From Leucogyrophana mollusca (taxonomy: Eukaryota; Basidiomycota; Agaricomycetes; Boletales), in the NCBI GenBank assembly GCA_021014945.1, contig MU266755.1:1-16658 (forward strand): DNA of 16,658 nt, in the 5' to 3' direction. The position numbers were made by a program, and so were the translations under genes. The notes under the pieces are model-generated. The model had not been told where the DNA came from. It was given only the letters and a program-made list of their open reading frames with translations, and ran no database searches. Shown in pieces: positions 8,468-16,658 of the stretch (position 1 is the first letter of the stretch; every line of letters begins with the position of its first letter).

Positions 8468-8540
8468 CACGTGTGATTTACATACCCTGGCGTTGCGGGG
8501 TTTACAGCCGACTCCACCAGGGCTCAGCTCTCTTATAAGA
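8468..8540 (+). promoter_or_regulatory. Core promoter of the PDK gene
   Basis: In order: an E-box CACGTG (8468-8473); a GCGGGG box (8495-8500), matching the Mig1/CreA carbon-repressor consensus, flanked by the inverted pair CCCTGG (8485-8490) and CCAGGG (8517-8522); and TTATAAG (8534-8539), a TATA-like element 55-60 bp before the start codon at 8594. The spacing fits transcription starting around 8565. Factor identities are inferred. Confidence 0.5.
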
Positions 8541-8593
8541 ACTGATCAATGTAAACCTGAACCTCAAGATCTACCCAACCCACAGAACCAGCC

Positions 8594-10346
8594 ATGTCCG
8601 CCGCATTCCGCATAACGCCAGCCTTATGGGACAAGATCCACCACTTTGCGTCTTTTCCGCAGACTGGCGGTAAGAATCAGATTTACTAACCTCCTAGCCC
8701 CGCTCACCTCGCAACTTTCCGCGTAGTATCTCTCCAGCAGATGGTGCTCTTTGGCCAGAACCCAAGCCAAGGAACGCTCCTCAAAGCGAGCCAGTTCCTC
8801 TCTGGTGAGTCCGTGTTCCGAATCGAATCCCTAGACCCAGACACCCGCTAACCCCGTCACGCAGAGGAACTCCCAGTGCGCCTCGCACACCGCGTCAAAG
8901 AGCTCGACGAGTTACCACACAACCTCAGCGACATGCCATCGATACGAAAAGTGAAGAACTGGTATGCCCAGTCGTTCGAAGTGTGTCTTGTTTAATCCTC
9001 TCGTCATCCCATAACGCCCCTCATTCACTCCGCCATTGGACTCACGCCGCCTTTCACAGGAGCTTATCGGATTCCCAGCACCACACCTACCACATACGAT
9101 ACGCGAAGCCCTCTCCGTCCGCTCGGAAGACATCTTCCTTCCCGAATCCACACCAAACCCATCCTTCGCTAATATCCCCGACCACGACCACCCACTCCTT
9201 AATCTCGCACACGGCAGTCCAATGAGTACATCCAACGGGTGCAGCTTCGGGAACATCAAGCTCCGTGTACCCCTGGAACGAAGGTGCGCACTCTCACCGA
9301 TATCCTGCTTACACACTCACATCCCCGGCTGTCTAGATACTATGCCAAAACGAGCGGGATCCAATGGCCACCAGAAGTCCGAGATTACAATAATCGGTTC
9401 ACAAAGTGTCTGGAAGCGATAAAACGAAGGCACGACCCTACCGTGACTACCGTTGCGCAGGGTGTCCTTGAGTGGAAGAGAAGCCAGAACGCGAAGAATA
9501 TTGGCCTCGATATACAAGCGTGGCTCGACAGATTCTACATGTCGCGCATCGGAATACGTTTCCTCATCGGCCAGCGTACGTATTACCAGTTTCTTATGAA
9601 TCAACTCACCCAGCCCTCACGACGTACACACAGACGTCGCACTGAACACTCAACAGCCGCATAAAGACTACGTCGGTATAATCTGCACAGAAGCCGTATG
9701 TACACCCTCCCTATTCCTCGCTGCACCCTCATATCCCATACATCCAGAACGTCCACGACATCGTTCAGGAAGCAATCGAGAATGCACGCTTCGTCTGTGA
9801 AGAGCACTACGCGATGTTCAAAGGCCCCCCCGTGCAGCTCATCTGCCCCCCACACCTCACCTTCCCCTATGTCCCCGGCCATCTCTCGCACATCTGCTTC
9901 GAGCTCCTCAAGAACTCCCTCCGTGCCGTCGTCGAGCGCTTCGGGCACACCAACGAGGAGCGGTTCCCGCCGATCAAGGTTATCGTTGTTGAGGGGAAGG
10001 AGGATATCACGATCAAGATCTCAGACGAGGGTGGGGGAATTGCGCGGAGCGCAATACCCCTGATATGGACGTACATGTACACGACTATGGAGGGCCAAGG
10101 GATCGACCAGGATTTCCAGGCGAGTGATTTCCAGGCGCCAATGGCTGGTTTTGGATATGGGCTGCCGCTGTCGAGATTGGTGAGTCTCTCATTCTTTATT
10201 TTTGTGAATGGTGGCTGATAGGCCTTATTCTCTAGTACGCACGGTACTTCGGCGGTGATCTAAGATTGATCTCGATGGACGGGTTTGGGACGGACGTTTA
10301 CATTCATCTAAACCGGCTCTCCAGCAGCCGGGAGCCTCTCCCTTAG
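8594..10346 (+). CDS. Pyruvate dehydrogenase kinase family protein, mitochondrial (8 exons, 445 aa)
   Basis: Mitochondrial protein kinase that inactivates a 2-oxoacid dehydrogenase complex by phosphorylating its E1 alpha subunit. Exons: 8594-8669, 8727-8804, 8865-8980, 9060-9283, 9337-9575, 9634-9695, 9748-10179, 10236-10346 (1338 nt, in frame). The N-terminal half is the four-helix BCDHK domain ([45 protein letters not shown]). The C-terminal half is a GHKL ATPase: N-box [12 protein letters not shown] (E317, N321), G1 box DEGGG (358-362), G2 box GFGYGLP (399-405) and the GTD turn (427-429). The C-terminus [20 protein letters not shown] resembles PDK more than branched-chain kinases, but the substrate complex is not proven. 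Fungi usually have two paralogues, so no numbered symbol is given. No classical presequence is obvious. The gene is convergent with WC-1. Confidence 0.93.
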
Positions 10347-10590
10347 TTTTCCTACTTAGATCCCTCCTGATTTCAGCAGCTCGTACTAGTAGCGTATGTA
10401 TTACTAGTGTCTATGCATAAGTACATTGCTCTTGTAAGTACAGACAAAACACAGCGACAACGAACGAAAGCAGTACGAATCAAAACAGTCGAGTAAGTGT
10501 ACCATAACGTATCTGTGGTATGGTGATGAATAGATAGCACGGTCAAGCCCACCCACGAGTATCAATTGAGTGATGCACAGTCAAGCCAGC

Positions 10591-12994
10591 TCATGTGGGA
10601 GCATTCTCCGACCCCCAGGAACGCTTCAGATGTCCAGAATGCCCGCCCATCAAATTCGCCCAGTCCTGCACCTCATCACCACGCCTAGGTGGCGCGGCGC
10701 ATCGCTGAGAACCCGGGGGAGGGAGTGGCGTCACCTCGAGCGCATCTACCTCCTCCATCAGCCTCTGGTTCGCAAACTTCAGTTGCTGCAGCTCATACTG
10801 CCAACTCGTCCCGCGCGCCGTGTCAAGCTCGTCGAAGACGTCCGTCGCGAGGTCGTGCATAATAGCCTTCTTCCCCATTGCCGCTGGCTTGATCTGGCAT
10901 ACGAGTGGACACGACCCCAGCTCGGGCGAATTGCGGTACAGGACGAAGCGAACGGGTACGGGGATGCCATCCTTTCGGCGCATCTCGCACGACACCGCCA
11001 GAGTCGACGTTTCTCCCGTGTCTGGTCGCCTCATTAACGCCTCCTCAACCTGCTTCCGCGCGGGCCCAACAACCAAGTTCCCCACTGTCATCCCCACCAC
11101 CTCCCCAACACCCCACCCAAGCATCTCCCTCACCCCCGCCCCAACAACGAGAAACGTCCCCTTCGCACTTAGCATCCCCCAAAACTCGCCTCCATTCCCA
11201 TTCCCACTCAACCCCACCCCGCCAGCGCCCGCAACGGCGCCCCACCCGAGGCTCGGCATCGTCTTCGCCCGCCCACTGAGTATGATTGCCTTGCGGCCCT
11301 TTCCCGGTTCGACATGCAGGCGCCCTCGGCACTCGATCCAGACGTACCCTCTCGACTTGCTCTGTGCTCGGAAGAGCAAGTCGACGGTCTTAGGTGAACC
11401 TGTCAGCGGCTGCTGTGTGGACGGCACATCTGGGCCTGCTCCAGGGGACGCGGAGGATTCCTTGAGCTCACGCATGAGGGGAACGAGGTCTGCGGGGTGG
11501 CAGTAATCTGAGACGGACTTGCCCACGAGCTCCTCCGATTCGTACCCAAGCACGAGCCGCACGGAGGGTGCGACGTACAGGAATGCGCCTTTGAGCGACA
11601 GGACGAGGACGAAATCGGGGGACTTCTCGAGCAGGAGCATGTTCAACAGCTGGTTTCCCTCGTACGCGTCCTTGTCAACGTTGAGGGGCGTATTCGACAC
11701 CACATTGGCAGCGGTAGACAGCGGGACGGACGAAGTGAATTTTGTATCCGCGATGAGTGATTTCAGCTCCTTTGAGAGCACGGACGACGGCGGCGAATTT
11801 ATTCGTCTGTCGCGGGGCATCGAGAGCATCGACGGGATGGACGAGGTAGCGCTATAATTCACGATGTAGCTGCCGTCCCTGAGCTTCTGTAGAATCGCAT
11901 TCGGCTGCTCCGTCAGATCAACCTGGAAGCCCACATGATAGACCACGTCGTCCGCCTCCTCCGGTCGGTTATACACTCCGCCCCTGATCGGAATAACGGT
12001 GACGAGGTTGACAAAAGCCTGGCCCCCTTTCCTATAATTTATCAAGCTCATCTGACACTCCTTGTCCGCAAGGAGGCTCTTCTTCATGTATGCTACAGCC
12101 TCAGGGGCAACGCCCCGCCGTACTTCCCCCTTCTGAACATTCCCATCAGGTGACTGCAGAAAACGGCAATTCCGCCCGAGGACCTCGTGCTCATCATAGC
12201 CGGTGAGGCGGTAGAACAACGGAGAGGCGTAGATGATAGGCGAATCGTATCGCCGGACGTCCGCGACGGCGAAGGAGCAGGAGCCGTCGACAGGGCCAAG
12301 GACAATGCCTGGGTGGGGCCGGGATGCGACGCGGGCGAGAACGGAGAGGAGGTCGAACCCTGACGAGGAGTATACAGGAAGGCCAAGCGGAGACGGAGCG
12401 CTGAGCCCACCATTGGAGGTGAGTGTGAGAAGGTCCTTTGCGGAAGGTGGTGCCTGCAGGGGCGGCGCCACAGGTGAAGGGTCAGCGGGGGGAAGAAAAG
12501 GGTTGTACGATGTCTTTAGATTCGCCGAGGCGCCTGGCGGTGAATACGACGACGAACTCTGAAAATGTGGGGAGTAGTGGTTGGTGCAGTCGAGAGTGCG
12601 AGAGGAGGACGAGGGAGGATGGTTCGAGTGCTGCCGCGAAAAAGTAGAGTTATTGAACCTGCAAATAAATGCTCAGCATCCAAAACGATAAAAGCCTTAT
12701 CACAGATACGAACGGTGCAAAGCCATTATTGACGAACCATGAGGATGCCAGGGAATCGGGACCGTCCAAGAGGCCCGCGGGCAGTGCCTCCGCACCACCA
12801 CCTGGAGCTAAAGTAGGGGCAGCATTGAACATGAATTGGGGCATCTGAAACTGGACTGAATGGCTGTAGCCCGCTGGGTCGATCCCGAACGCATCATTCC
12901 GAGGATCGGCATAATCACCATAGGCAGAGTGGGAATGGGAGCTCTGCCCTGCTCTGTCGTCACCCTCGTAACGCAAGTACTGTTCGAAAGGCAT
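10591..12994 (-). CDS. wc-1: White collar 1-type blue-light photoreceptor, LOV-PAS-PAS without zinc finger (2 exons, 774 aa)
   Basis: Flavin-binding photoreceptor and transcriptional regulator that acts with WC-2 in the nucleus. Exons: 12994-12710 and 12630-10591 (2325 nt, in frame). The acceptor at 12631 was chosen because it is the one that joins both frames; the first AG after the donor would not. Domains: Ser/Pro/Gln-rich N-terminus (1-195); LOV domain (about 200-343) with GRNCRFLQSPDG, photoactive Cys250, the longer loop seen in FAD-type LOV proteins, INYRKGG and a final FQVDL; PAS2 (about 422-548, SPDFVLVLSLKGAFLYVAP); PAS3 (about 578-683); and a C-terminal helix SWQYELQQLKFANQRLMEE (about 704-722). 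There is no GATA zinc finger, as in Agaricomycete and Cryptococcus homologues (Dst1, PHRA, BWC1), so DNA contact presumably comes from WC-2. The tail after the helix is short and proline-rich. Confidence 0.93.
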
Positions 12995-13547
12995 TTTCCT
13001 ATTTTCCTAGGTCATTCGACGATGATGGGTGTGGTGCGGACGAAAGCAAGGAATTGGTCGATGGAGGAATTTGCCAGGAGGCAGACCGTCTATATGGAGC
13101 TCGGTGGTCTCGGTCAACACTGCGCTAGTTGTTTCTAACTCCGCTTCCTAGAACGGCTGAGTTCAAGACAGTGTATCGCGGGCGTTAACTGGGGGCTAAT
13201 GCTTTATGCTTTCTCCTAAATTAGACTTGGCACTGGGCAGGTCGAAAACGCTCCACAACAAACGCAAGGCCGTCCTATTTATCGCAAGCTCGTTATCATT
13301 ACAGTTACAAAGTTCCGTAAGGCAAAAAATATTCCAAGGCGAGATACGAGTGAGAAACAGTGTGCTTCAAACTGCAGATGACTGCATGATGGATGGTGGG
13401 TTCAATCTTTGCCCTTGTTCCCCTAACCACCACCCACTTTGGGTGGTGTAGTGAATAAAGGGCAGTAACGGTTCACTCTCAGTAAAATCACATCAGTCGT
13501 AATGCATTGATTTGCATCAGTCACACTATAACGCGTCATCATATAAC
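12995..13547. other. Intergenic region: WC-1 promoter and RPL10 3' end
   Basis: No gene is seen. The left part should be the WC-1 promoter, the right part the RPL10 3' UTR and terminator. A strong hairpin at 13428-13448 is listed separately. The open frames here have no family resemblance. Confidence 0.55.
13428..13448 (-). repeat. Perfect 9-bp stem-loop downstream of RPL10
   Basis: CACCACCCA (13428-13436) and TGGGTGGTG (13440-13448) are exact complements separated by three bases. It lies 100 bp past the RPL10 stop codon on the minus strand, so it may fall in the 3' UTR or near the cleavage site. Confidence 0.4.
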
Positions 13548-14376
13548 CTAGGCCTTGAGTTGCAAGCGGAGATTGTGCTCCAATGGGCCCCGAGGGCGAA
13601 TGAACTGTACGTACGCTCCATCCCTGCGTAACGCATAACCTTAGCACATGGGAACACTAAGCCAAAAGAGAAATCAACGTACTGCACCACCCGCTTGTCC
13701 TCCTTGAGCTTCGAGTACTCCTCCCGATCAACATTCGTGAATCCCCACTTCTTCGACACGATGATCTTCTGGCGACCGGGGAACTTGTATCGGGCACGGC
13801 GCAAAGCTTCCTGGATGACAGGAGCGTTGGCGTCCTTGCAGCGGATGGACAGGATGATTTGCCCGATGTTGACACGCGCGACGGTGCCGTAGGGCTTGCC
13901 CCATGCACCACGCATACCGGTCTGAAGCCTACCCAGACCAAGAATTAAAATCCCTGAACATAGCCCGTGTCTAAAAACGAGGCACTTACCTATCAGCACC
14001 GGCACAGGACAACATCTTGTTGATGCGGATGACGTGGAAGGGGTGGACACGGACACGCAGATGGAACGAGTCCTTGCCGGAGGTCTTGGTCACATACTTG
14101 TTGGCACAGATACGCGCCGCCTCGAGAGCCTCACTGGACAGCTGCTCGTACTCATCGGAGACCAAGTGGCAGCAGAAGGGGAACTCGTCGACGGATGCAC
14201 GCTTACGGCCCAGGTCGAAGATACGGATCTAGATCAGATCGATGAGCCGGGTAAATTCAGCGATAGGTGCGGCGGTATTGACGCACCTTGGGGTCGGGAA
14301 CACCGCGGTTGTAGCGGGATTTGGGGTAGGGCTTGTTCTTGCAGTAGCGGTAGCAGCGGGCGGGACGACGACCCAT
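13548..14376 (-). CDS. rpl10: 60S ribosomal protein uL16 / L10 (4 exons, 216 aa)
   Basis: Essential large-subunit protein next to the peptidyl-transferase centre and P-site tRNA, incorporated last in the cytoplasm, where it triggers Nmd3 release. Exons: 14376-14287, 14228-13990, 13928-13683, 13623-13548 (651 nt, in frame). The sequence is typical throughout: [58 protein letters not shown], the [19 protein letters not shown] loop and [18 protein letters not shown]. The last exon gives [17 protein letters not shown] and ends LQLKA. The length matches human (214) and yeast (221). The leader probably contains a spliced intron (14548-14386). Neighbours are WC-1 downstream and MRPL27 upstream, all on the minus strand. 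Confidence 0.97.
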
Positions 14377-14385
14377 TTTGTCTAT

Positions 14386-14548
14386 CTGGTAAAACGTAGA
14401 TACGTCAGCTCTGCATCCAAAATTCTTTCATGCCATCCAAAGCGCCATGTCACCATCCAGCCTTCCGTGGATCCATCCAGCTCACCCAACCTTCCCAGCC
14501 CACCGAAACCGCTGCCAACAACAAGAAAAACGCAGATTCGGTACTCAC
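14386..14548 (-). other. Candidate 5' UTR intron of RPL10
   Basis: On the minus strand a strong donor GTGAGT begins at 14548 and an acceptor TTTTACCAG ends at 14386, ten bases before the RPL10 start codon at 14376. Introns in the leader are common in ribosomal protein genes. The 163-nt length is longer than the coding introns here. This is inferred from splice signals only. Confidence 0.5.
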
Positions 14549-15491
14549 ATGCTACAGGAGGGGGTCAGAATGGGTTGTGGGACGTGCAGCGTCGCCCTTT
14601 TGAGGTGGGAGCGAAGACGATGACAAAGGCGGTTTCGCTGAGTAAGTCGGTGGCGTCATTTTCAAACACCGCTACCTTTACTCAGCGTCGGGGCTGTGGT
14701 ATCGCATTCGGCATAGAGGCTATATCTGTTGCTCGACATGCAGGAGTCAGTCTCGTTCCTTTCTAGATCTTACTGGTATCCATGTACGATTCATACTTTG
14801 CAAATCAGATTGCTTTTGATGCATGATTCATCCGCCAGTTATCGACCGAGACCTCACTGCGATATATGACAACTGCACACCTCAGACGTATGGAGCCCAG
14901 CGGTGCCGTTGTTTCTTATTTCATGTCCTGTATACCGGCTTCCGTCGTTCCGGGGGGCTCAAAAGCTTGATCATTACTGGCTCGGCGCGCACACAGGTTC
15001 AAGGATCTTCAGGTGCGCCCCCTCTGAGCCCCGGATGCCCTCGACGAACCAACACGAGCAATAATGAGGATGCAATGCGTGAAGTTTGCACGCCTTGGGC
15101 GCCTGATGGACTGGTGGGGTACAGTGCTCATTAACTCACCGACCACAGCTGTCCCCCGGACTGGCCATTGGAGCTGAAGCGCTGAAAGGCCGAGCGCCTT
15201 GGCCAAATCACCAGTCGCAAACCTGTGGAACGCCCGTTTCGTCCAACAAAGACTTCAACCAATCTGTGGTCCCTGCAATCAACTAATCCAATGTGTGCAC
15301 CAGCATACCTTTAGGCAGCAGTTCGTACTTCGTATTGTTGTACGTGCGGTTAGAATAGCATATCTTTCTTCCCAACGCGAAGCTCTTGCCACCCAGGTTA
15401 TTTTCAATCCCTCGCGTTGTTGGCCGGGTCGCCGACAAAGCATTATCTGAAGCGTATACAAATATCGGGTTTCCGAACCGGTACGTGCTCT
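14549..15491. other. Intergenic region between RPL10 and MRPL27
   Basis: No gene can be supported. The left part should hold the RPL10 promoter and the right part the 3' UTR of MRPL27. A plus-strand frame at 14823-15134 (103 codons) has no motif or family resemblance. GGTTCAAGG near 14997 looks like a tRNA B box, but no A box or acceptor stem of the right spacing accompanies it. Confidence 0.5.
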
Positions 15492-15946
15492 TCAACTAGG
15501 TATTCTAGGGGGCAGTTTTGGCAGTAGCTCTCTTCTATCCAACTTCGTCAGCTTGACGTCGAGGCCGACGTAAGGCTTGAGCTACACCGTGCATGAGCAA
15601 CGCAAAATGAGTGATGAAAATCGCGCCTAGGGAAAACTAGCTCTCATAGCGACACACCTCGGAGTTCCTGATCTCCTCGAGCGCAGGCGCGACGAAGAAC
15701 CGCACTTTCTCGTCTAGGAGCCGATATTTCGCCGTCCCGCCGATAACGTGTTTACCTGGTGCGCCCGTGCGGTGGCCGCCAGGGAGGAACGCCTGGCGCG
15801 TCCCTAGTTGTAGAAGCGATGTGAGCAGGTGCGAGGGCCGGGGGTAAGGCTGGCCTTGACGGACCTTTGTAGAAGTCTTTGTTTCCGCGCTTTGGAGTGA
15901 GGGCCCGCCGTGAGGCCTTGGAGAGGCACACTGTGGTGAAGAACAT
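15492..15946 (-). CDS. mrpl27: Mitochondrial large ribosomal subunit protein mL41 (MRPL27) (3 exons, 105 aa)
   Basis: Nuclear-encoded protein of the mitochondrial 54S subunit. Exons: 15946-15865, 15803-15658, 15581-15492 (318 nt, in frame). The N-terminus MFFTTVCLSKASRRAL is basic, non-acidic and plausible as a mitochondrial targeting sequence. Next comes the family hallmark TPKRGNKDFYKG, which continues across intron 1 into GTRQAFLPGGHRTGAPGKHV. VRFFVAPALEEIRNSE and, after intron 2, LKPYVGLDVKL match the VRTYVVP / LKPYV pattern of fungal Mrpl27 and animal MRPL41. The length is typical of filamentous fungi and shorter than yeast Mrpl27 (146). An inverted, decayed partial copy lies at 7243-7500. 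The upstream region to the right contains an inverted-repeat element and, divergently, the U6 gene. Confidence 0.9.
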
Positions 15947-16084
15947 GGTCGGTACTGGGTGGAACAAATGCAAGGAGCGAAATATTCAGTCTCGTCGAGG
16001 TTACCAAATTGGGACGTGTGTACTATCGGGTTGGGGTTAGATTCTAAACTTTAGAGCCGCCACCGCGAGGGTCCAATGGTTTCA

Positions 16085-16298
16085 CAGTGCGTTTCGGAAC
16101 GTTGTAGTGCTTCCATTTTTGGCAATATATCGGACATTGAACTCAGATTAGTGGTGCCGAGACATGCCGAGCCACCGGGCACCCAGTTCAGCACTGGCAG
16201 GATCATGCCGCAGTGATGCGGTGGCTGGAATTTGCTCGGAGTCAAAAAAAATTAGGCTGAAAAATTTCCGGATCGCTACAACGTTCCGAAACGCACTG
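16085..16298. repeat. 214-bp element with 23-bp perfect terminal inverted repeats
   Basis: Positions 16085-16107 (starting CAGTGCGTTTCGG) are the exact reverse complement of 16276-16298, separated by 168 bases. With a one-base gap, pairing extends outward to 16078 and 16304, and weakly inward through AAAAAT-containing sequence. There is no open frame of note inside, so it resembles a short non-autonomous inverted-repeat element (MITE-like). No clear target-site duplication was found; CCAAT occurs on both sides (16073-16077 and 16314-16318) but not symmetrically. It sits between divergent MRPL27 and U6. Confidence 0.6.
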
Positions 16299-16382
16299 GA
16301 AACCGAGTTGTAACCAATCCAACATCGCATGTTTGTGTTTGGGGAAAGCCCCTAGCGCTCACCCTTCTTGACTGTCGTTGGG

Positions 16383-16390
16383 TTAGGGTT
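16383..16390. promoter_or_regulatory. Telomere-like TTAGGGTT box upstream of U6
   Basis: TTAGGGTT, the reverse complement of AACCCTAA, lies about 145 bp upstream of the U6 5' end inside a run GGGTTAGGGTTGG (16380-16392). It may be a Tbf1-type site, or a chance telomere-like dimer. Confidence 0.3.
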
Positions 16391-16532
16391 GGATGAGGCC
16401 GCGGAGTTGAACGTGACAAGGAATTACCATATTTGGCCGATCATACCCACTTTTGATGTGCTCCTCCTCACCCGCTCCCAAGCTCAAAAACAGAATTCTG
16501 CTCGGATTCTGAGCACTTTCCTATTGAAAAAC

Positions 16533-16554
16533 GTCCCCTTCGGGGTGACATACG

Positions 16555-16586
<32 letters not shown>

Positions 16587-16655
16587 GGCCCCTGCACAAG
16601 GATGACACGCTTTCCCGGAGTGGTAGACCTACGGGTCTCAATATTTATTGCTTTT
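16533..16655 (+). ncRNA. U6: U6 spliceosomal snRNA
   Basis: Catalytic-core snRNA of the spliceosome, transcribed by RNA polymerase III. The 5' stem-loop GTCCCCTTCGGGGTGAC (16533-16549) is followed by the highly conserved AAAATTGGAACGATACAGAG, which contains the ACAGAGA box (16569-16575) that pairs with the 5' splice site, and by GATTAGCATGGCCCCTGC, including the AGC catalytic triad. CACAAGGATGACACGC completes the U2-pairing and internal stem-loop region. The 3' end is unlike the usual short tail: two hairpins (AGACC-TACG-GGTCT at 16625-16638, CAATA-TT-TATTG at 16639-16650) precede a T run. If transcription stops there, the RNA is about 120 nt, longer than the usual 100-112. No clear TATA box is seen near -30. 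The 5' end is set by comparison and the 3' end is uncertain. Confidence 0.9.
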
Positions 16656-16657
16656 TT
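16652..16657 (+). terminator. RNA polymerase III terminator of U6
   Basis: A run of six T, directly after a short hairpin. It is the first run of four or more T downstream of the U6 core on the coding strand, as expected for Pol III termination. The window ends one base later. Confidence 0.7.
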
Positions 16658-16658
16658 G

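Noticed and set aside
10820..11506. Long plus-strand open frame (228 codons) antisense to WC-1
   Set aside because: It lies entirely within the WC-1 coding exon, where GC-rich codons keep the complementary frames open. Its translation is Ser/Pro/Thr low complexity with no domain.
14990..15010. tRNA B-box-like GGTTCAAGG
   Set aside because: No A box at the right distance and no complementary acceptor stem, so no tRNA cloverleaf can be drawn.
14823..15134. 103-codon plus-strand frame between RPL10 and MRPL27
   Set aside because: No motif, no recognisable similarity and no promoter signals; the length is compatible with chance.
16377..16392. Interstitial telomere or subtelomeric boundary
   Set aside because: Only one and a half TTAGGG units are present and housekeeping genes lie on both sides; it is listed instead as a possible telobox.

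Overview
The window reads as nuclear DNA of a filamentous basidiomycete, most likely an Agaricomycete. Genes are compact and cut by many short GT-AG introns (48-114 nt). The white-collar-1 type photoreceptor has a LOV domain but no GATA zinc finger, which is the basidiomycete form. All exon models were built by hand from splice signals, reading-frame closure and family conservation. Each of the eight coding models closes in frame.

Layout, left to right: a GMC flavoprotein oxidoreductase (+, 447-2643); dynactin p27/DCTN6 (-, 3286-3937); translation initiation factor eIF2 alpha (-, 4293-5661); the 18S rRNA aminocarboxypropyltransferase Tsr3 (-, 5916-7143); a decayed copy of a mitochondrial ribosomal protein gene (+, about 7243-7500); a pyruvate dehydrogenase kinase family protein (+, 8594-10346); the WC-1 blue-light receptor (-, 10591-12994); ribosomal protein uL16/RPL10 (-, 13548-14376); mitochondrial ribosomal protein mL41/MRPL27 (-, 15492-15946); and a U6 snRNA gene (+, from about 16533 to the window end).

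The content is mostly housekeeping, with a strong bias to RNA and protein synthesis: eIF2 alpha, Tsr3, RPL10, MRPL27 and U6. Light sensing (WC-1), control of mitochondrial carbon flux (PDK), retrograde transport (dynactin) and one metabolic oxidoreductase are interspersed. GMC/DCTN6 and PDK/WC-1 are convergent pairs, while MRPL27/U6 are divergent. DCTN6, eIF2 alpha and Tsr3 are consecutive genes on the minus strand.

No new multi-gene system is evident. The most notable signals lie outside the genes. One is an inverted, intron-containing relic of MRPL27 next to TSR3, with a transition-biased mutation spectrum. Another is a 214-bp element with 23-bp perfect inverted ends between MRPL27 and U6. 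A third is a perfect Gcn4-type site plus a hairpin and upstream AUGs in the eIF2 alpha leader. The last is AACCCTAA-type boxes upstream of several translation or RNA genes.
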